NCBI GenBank assembly: GCA_041642315.1
Contig: JBEPWQ010000055.1
Span: 1-17,115 of the forward strand
Source: JAABSQ01 sp041642315
GTDB taxonomy: Bacteria; Desulfobacterota; Desulfobacteria; Desulfobacterales; Desulfococcaceae
Reading direction: 5' to 3'
Length of the DNA: 17,115 nt
Shown here: positions 14,030 through 17,115 of the stretch, in pieces
How the letters are laid out: every line of letters begins with the position of its first letter
Numbering within the stretch: position 1 is the stretch's first letter
Made by a program: the position numbers and the translations under genes
The notes under the pieces: generated by a model
Seen by the model: the letters and a program-made list of their open reading frames with translations, nothing else
Databases searched by the model: none
What the model was told of the DNA's origin: nothing

Positions 14030-14036
14030 AAAAAAA
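14030..14036 (-). other. T7 run in the thiD leader (expression platform candidate)
   Basis: Seven consecutive T residues on the minus strand lie 15 bases after the riboswitch P1 stem. This is the expected place for a terminator tail, but I find no strong stem directly before it. Whether control is by termination or translation is unresolved. Confidence 0.3.
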
Positions 14037-14051
14037 GCGTTGACCGGCGGC

Positions 14052-14141
14052 TTCCGAGTTCCCTACGACAGTCTGAACTGTATCAGGCTCGGTGGGTGTG
14101 ATCTCAGCCCCGCGCCCGTGCGCGGGACACCCCGATCGGAA
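14052..14141 (-). promoter_or_regulatory. TPP riboswitch (THI element) controlling thiD
   Basis: On the minus strand the conserved thi-box appears in order. P1 5' arm TTCCGA (14141-14136) is followed by GGGGTG, then a variable GC-rich hairpin (CCCGCGCACGGGCGCGGG). The pyrimidine-binding GGCTGAGA comes next, then ACACCC, CCTGATACAGTTC, CTGTCGTAGGGAA and the P1 3' arm TCGGAA (14057-14052). All diagnostic blocks of the TPP aptamer are present. It sits between thiE and thiD, about 90 bases before the thiD start. Confidence 0.95.
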
Positions 14142-14149
14142 CAGAAGGA

Positions 14150-14178
14150 ATTAGATCTGGAATCTTTTTGAATTGCAA
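14150..14178 (-). promoter_or_regulatory. Promoter of the TPP riboswitch-thiD unit
   Basis: On the minus strand, TTGCAA (14178-14173) and TCTAAT (14155-14150) are separated by 17 bases. Transcription would start near 14143, immediately before riboswitch P1. This position supports it as the real start of an independent thiD transcript. Confidence 0.6.
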
Positions 14179-14186
14179 GTTGTTTT

Positions 14187-14837
14187 TCAAGACCGGGATT
14201 CGGACCCGAACCAATCCCGACAGACATCCCCGAGTTTTCGAGCGTTTTCAAGGGGATTTTTCGTCCGGGAGATGTAGCTGATGACGGCGATTCCGGACGC
14301 GCCGTGCTCAAAGCATGACCGGGCATTATCGGCGGTGATGCCGCCGATCGCCACCACCGGTACCGGTGATTTTTCGACGATTTCCTTAAATCCGGCCGGG
14401 CCTTTGACCGTTTTGGCATCGGCCTTGGTGCCGGTGGCGAAGACCGGACCGGTCCCCATGTAATCGCAGGGGGCGAGGTCGGTGGCGGCCAGTTCCGCCA
14501 GGTCGGAGACGGATGTCCCCACGATGGCTTCAGGACCCAACCGCTGACGTGCCAGGCCAGGCGGATCATCCGACTGGCCCAGGTGGACCCCGTCCGCCCC
14601 GACCTGTATCGCCAGATCGATATGGTCGTTGATCACCAGCCCCACCCCATTTTGTCGGCAAAAGTCCCGAATCTGAATCACTTCCCGAAAAAGTGAATCG
14701 TCATAGGATTTATTCCGGTACTGGATCAGGGTGGCCCCGCCTGCAATCGCTGCCCGAACCTGGTCAATCGGAGCATATTCCGGGGCGCTGTCATCGGTAA
14801 TGAAATAAAACCGGAGTGCCTCGGTAAGCGGGTTCAT
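14187..14837 (-). CDS. thiE: Thiamine-phosphate synthase
   Basis: A 216-residue TIM-barrel enzyme that joins HMP-PP and hydroxyethylthiazole phosphate to give thiamine phosphate. Motifs in order: ATLIQYRNKS near 35-44 (pyrophosphate/HMP site), INDHIDLA near 69-76, DGVHLGQSD near 82-90, IVGTSVSD, YMGTGPVFATGTK near 126-138 and VVAIGGI near 160-166. Its start overlaps the stop of the upstream HD-domain gene by ATGA, so translation is likely coupled. It lies upstream of the TPP riboswitch and so escapes direct control by it. A hairpin with no T run lies in its last codons (14195-14218). Confidence 0.94.
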   Translation of the reverse strand: MNPLTEALRFYFITDDSAPEYAPIDQVRAAIAGGATLIQYRNKSYDDSLFREVIQIRDFCRQNGVGLVINDHIDLAIQVGADGVHLGQSDDPPGLARQRLGPEAIVGTSVSDLAELAATDLAPCDYMGTGPVFATGTKADAKTVKGPAGFKEIVEKSPVPVVAIGGITADNARSCFEHGASGIAVISYISRTKNPLENARKLGDVCRDWFGSESRS

Positions 14838-15397
14838 GGGCGCCCTTTGCCGCTTTCATAACGCCGGACCCAGGAATGAAAAATTCCGGCCTTGTCCGGC
14901 CCGTGTTTTTCCAGCCCCTGGACGATCCACTCCACCGAATTTTCCCGGACCAGGTCGGTGCAATCTTTGGAGAAAAATTTGTCGGCGTAGGCGATGATCT
15001 CTTCCTCCACCGTGGTCGGCCGCATGTCCCGAACGGGCAGAGGGAGCCGATTTCTTTCGATCTCTTCGGCCGTGATACCCACCCCGATATGGCGCTCGCA
15101 GACCAGGCCGTGGCGATGCAGGCCGTGCTTTTCAAGGATGGAGCGGCCGAGAATTCCGTGGCACAGGTAGGGGTGTCGCCCGTGGCAGCAGAGCTCGGGG
15201 GCGTTTGTCATGAAGATGCCGATGTCGTGGAGCAGGGCCGCCTCTTCAATAAACGTGAGATCCGGATTCAGATGGCCCACCTGGCGTGCGGCTTCCAGCG
15301 CTTTTTCGGCGACCCGTTCGTTATGGGCCATCAGCATTCGGAAAAGATCCGTATCCGGATTATAGTACGCCAAAAAGATTTCTTGGGGATTGACCAT
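14834..15397 (-). CDS. HD-domain phosphohydrolase (TIGR00295-like)
   Basis: A 187-residue cytoplasmic HD-superfamily protein. The metal-site pattern is H25, H57-D58 (LLHDIGIF) and D139 (IIAYADKF). Extra histidines at H80, H96 (HRHGL) and H103 (ERHIGVGI) match the TIGR00295 type of small HD protein. Members are presumed metal-dependent phosphohydrolases with unknown substrates. The gene starts 23 bases after the prfB stop and ends in an ATGA overlap with thiE. That tight coupling makes a role in thiamine phosphate metabolism worth testing, but it could equally be a passenger in the operon. The ribosome binding site before ATG 15397 is weak, which suggests dependence on translation from prfB. 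Confidence 0.85.
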   Translation of the reverse strand: MVNPQEIFLAYYNPDTDLFRMLMAHNERVAEKALEAARQVGHLNPDLTFIEEAALLHDIGIFMTNAPELCCHGRHPYLCHGILGRSILEKHGLHRHGLVCERHIGVGITAEEIERNRLPLPVRDMRPTTVEEEIIAYADKFFSKDCTDLVRENSVEWIVQGLEKHGPDKAGIFHSWVRRYESGKGRP

Positions 15398-15420
15398 CTT
15401 TCGTGATCTTCGGTTCGGGG

Positions 15421-16522
15421 TTAAGCTGTTTTCCCGGCCAGCAGAACCCCTTCGATAAAGGGATCGATGTCGCCGTCGAGCACGCTGTTCACGTTTCCGA
15501 TATCCAGATCGATTCGGTGATCTTTGGCCATCTGGTACGGATGCAGGACATAGGAACGGATCTGGCTGCCCCAGGCGATCTCTTCCTTGGCGGCATTGAT
15601 TTCATCCCATTTTTCATCTTGCTTCCGTTTTTCGAGTTCATAAAGACGGGACCGAAGCACCTTCATGGCCAGGTCCTTGTTCCGGTGCTGGGATTTTTCC
15701 TGCTGACACTGGACCACGATACCGGTGGGTTGATGGGTGATCCGCACCGCGCTGCTGGTCTTGTTGACGTGCTGACCGCCGGCGCCGCTGGCCCGGAAGA
15801 CATCGATGCGAAGGTCTTTTTCATCGATATCCACCACGATTTCATTGTCCAATTCCGGATAGACGAACACCGAGGCAAAAGAGGTGTGGCGCTTTCCGCC
15901 CGCATTGAAGGGGGAGATCCGGACCAGACGGTGAACCCCCCGTTCCGATTTGAGATACCCGTAGGCGAATTTTCCGGATGCGGTAAAGGTCACGCTTTTA
16001 ATGCCGGCCTCATCCCCCGGCTGAAGGTCGATGATTTCGCTGTCATACCCTTTCTTCTCCACCCATCGGGCATACATGCGAAAGAGCATCTCGGCCCAGT
16101 CCTGGGCTTCGGTCCCCCCGGCGCCTGCATTGATGGAGATGATGGCGTTGTTGGCGTCATTTTCGCCGTCCAGCATCAGATTCAGTGAGAACTGATTGAT
16201 CCGTTTTTCAATGGCGTCCACCTGGGATTTCACCTCTTGAAGGACGCCGCCGTCGCCTTCCTCCTCGGCCAGTTCCAGCAGCACCTGGCTGTCTTCCAGA
16301 TCGGCTTCCAGGGCCTTGAAGGCGTCGATCTTGTCGGTCAGAACGGTGCGCTCCTGAAGAATGGATTTGGCCTCTTCCGGATTGTCCCAGAATCCTTCCC
16401 GGGAGAGAATGTGTTCGATTTCCGCGAGCCGTTTTTCCTTCTCGGCCAGGTCAAAGATAACCCCGGAGCTGTTCTAATTGCTGATGAAGGTCTTTGACGG
16501 TCTGTTTCAGTTCTGAATTCAT
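15421..16522 (-). CDS. prfB: Peptide chain release factor 2, with programmed +1 frameshift
   Basis: Release factor 2 ends translation at UGA and UAA. The gene is read in two frames: 23 codons from ATG 16522 to an in-frame UGA at 16453-16451, then a +1 shift into GAC (16452-16450) and on to TAA 15421. The joined protein is 366 residues, matching the usual length. The anticodon-like SPF tripeptide is at 203-205 and the peptidyl-transferase GGQ at 248-250 (ASGAGGQHVNKTSSAVR). AGGAGG lies 8 bases upstream of the ATG, inside the end of lnt, whose stop overlaps the ATG (ATGA). Scarce RF2 favours the shift, giving autoregulation. The HD-domain gene follows after 23 bases. Confidence 0.96.
16450..16468 (-). 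promoter_or_regulatory. prfB programmed +1 frameshift site
   Basis: The minus-strand string CTCCGGGGTTATCTTTGAC carries the hallmark TATCTTTGAC slippery site: CUU in the P site, UGA next, then C. A GGGG-containing Shine-Dalgarno-like stimulator sits just upstream. It closely resembles the E. coli prfB site. Confidence 0.95.
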
Positions 16523-17115
16523 TGTTTTTTCCTCCTGTATGCATTGAATGTGATCAGAATAAGGGTCACTCCCAGACAGAGGCGGGCGAACCAGTCTCCA
16601 TACCGGGAGTATATCGTTTGAATATCAAGTTGCGGGACTTCCCGGGTCATGACTGCGTCCTCGAACAGCCGGGTGGTCGCCATGATCCGTCCCGCCGGAT
16701 CGATGAACCCGCTGATGCCGGTATTGGCCGAGCGGATCAGCGCCCGTCGGTTTTCAACGGCCCGGAACACCGCCATGGAAAAATGCTGGTAAGGGGCGCT
16801 GGTGGCGCCGTACCAGGCATCATTGGTGACGTTGACCAGCAACCGGGCCCCGTTTCGCGCCATGGCCGACGAGAGATTCGGAAAGATCCCTTCGTAGCAG
16901 ATGAGCACTCCGAGCCGGTGCCCTTCGGAAATCAGCACCTCCCCCATTCTGCCGGTTTTGAAATCGCCCACCTGTTCCACGATCTTGCCTACAAATGGAA
17001 GCCATTGCTTGAGCGGCACATACTCCCCGTAGGGAACCAGGTGAACCTTGTCGTACTTGCCCGCGACTTCCCCTTTCGGATGAATGAAAAAGGCGCTGTT
17101 GTAATAATCGACCTC
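16519..17115 (-). CDS. lnt: Apolipoprotein N-acyltransferase (C-terminal part, 5' end outside window)
   Basis: The last 198 residues of Lnt, open at the window edge. This inner-membrane enzyme adds the third acyl chain to lipoproteins, using a periplasmic nitrilase-fold domain. KYDKVHLVPYGEYVP near 20-34 of this fragment contains the catalytic Lys (K23), and VLICYEGIFP carries the nucleophilic Cys with the following Glu. NDAWYG, QHFSMAVFRAVENRR and SANTGISGFIDPAGR are family hallmarks. One final membrane helix (about 175-190) and a basic tail RRKKQ end the protein. Translation is coupled to prfB: the stop TGA overlaps the prfB ATG. Its presence implies a diderm with triacylated lipoproteins. 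Confidence 0.93.
   Translation of the reverse strand, partial: EVDYYNSAFFIHPKGEVAGKYDKVHLVPYGEYVPLKQWLPFVGKIVEQVGDFKTGRMGEVLISEGHRLGVLICYEGIFPNLSSAMARNGARLLVNVTNDAWYGATSAPYQHFSMAVFRAVENRRALIRSANTGISGFIDPAGRIMATTRLFEDAVMTREVPQLDIQTIYSRYGDWFARLCLGVTLILITFNAYRRKKQ

Noticed and set aside
14042..14099. Terminator stem using GTT(ca)GACTG with CGGTCAAC in the thiD leader
   Set aside because: It would use bases inside the aptamer, so TPP binding would prevent it. That is the opposite of the expected logic, and the stem is weak.
13194..14171. 325-codon plus-strand frame opposite thiD
   Set aside because: It covers thiD and runs through the TPP riboswitch on the other strand. No ribosome binding site or recognisable product.
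15403..16188. 261-codon plus-strand frame opposite prfB
   Set aside because: A shadow of the conserved RF2 coding frame. Its composition is typical of an antisense translation.
1..17115. CRISPR array, prophage or intact insertion sequence
   Set aside because: No regularly spaced repeats, no integrase or intact transposase, and no paired terminal repeats with target duplications were seen.

Overview
The window looks like a stretch of chromosome from a Gram-negative anaerobe, most likely a Desulfobacterota (deltaproteobacterial) sulfate-reducer-type organism. This is inferred from an nfnAB pair behind a sigma-54-like promoter, a large ferritin-like stress protein, an apolipoprotein N-acyltransferase gene (so lipoproteins and an outer membrane) and moderately high GC. 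No single gene proves the taxonomy.

Layout. 1-1352 is an accessory patch: two tandem copies of a tiny acidic gene on the minus strand (the first cut by the window edge), a non-coding stretch rich in inverted repeats, and an Rpn/transposase_31-like gene on the plus strand that seems to have lost its nuclease core. 1472-1769 is a complete minus-strand tRNA-Ser(GCU)/tRNA-Ser(UGA) operon with promoter and terminator. 2053-2538 encodes an unrecognised protein with a very acidic tail. 2578-4452 (minus) holds tatD followed by a sensor-less histidine kinase whose H-box region is frame-disrupted.

4762-7185 (plus) is a sigma-54-like promoter followed by nfnA and nfnB, the flavin-based electron-bifurcating NADH-dependent ferredoxin:NADP+ oxidoreductase. 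7522-9709 carries a large protein that appears to contain four ferritin-like helix pairs, then a stress-type short-chain dehydrogenase. 9897-12861 is a complete polar amino acid ABC importer operon (binding protein, two permeases, ATPase) with its own extended -10 promoter and a hairpin after the binding-protein gene.

13149-17115 is a minus-strand cluster read lnt, prfB, HD-domain phosphohydrolase, thiE, then a TPP riboswitch and thiD. lnt/prfB and HD/thiE overlap by ATGA. prfB carries the classic UGA autoregulatory +1 frameshift. The riboswitch has its own promoter just downstream of thiE, so thiD is probably controlled by thiamine pyrophosphate separately from thiE.

Most of the window is ordinary housekeeping. 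The parts most worth a second look are the duplicated small gene, the frame-disrupted H-box with a GTG leader, the multi-repeat ferritin-like protein, the HD gene coupled to thiE, and the riboswitch placement.
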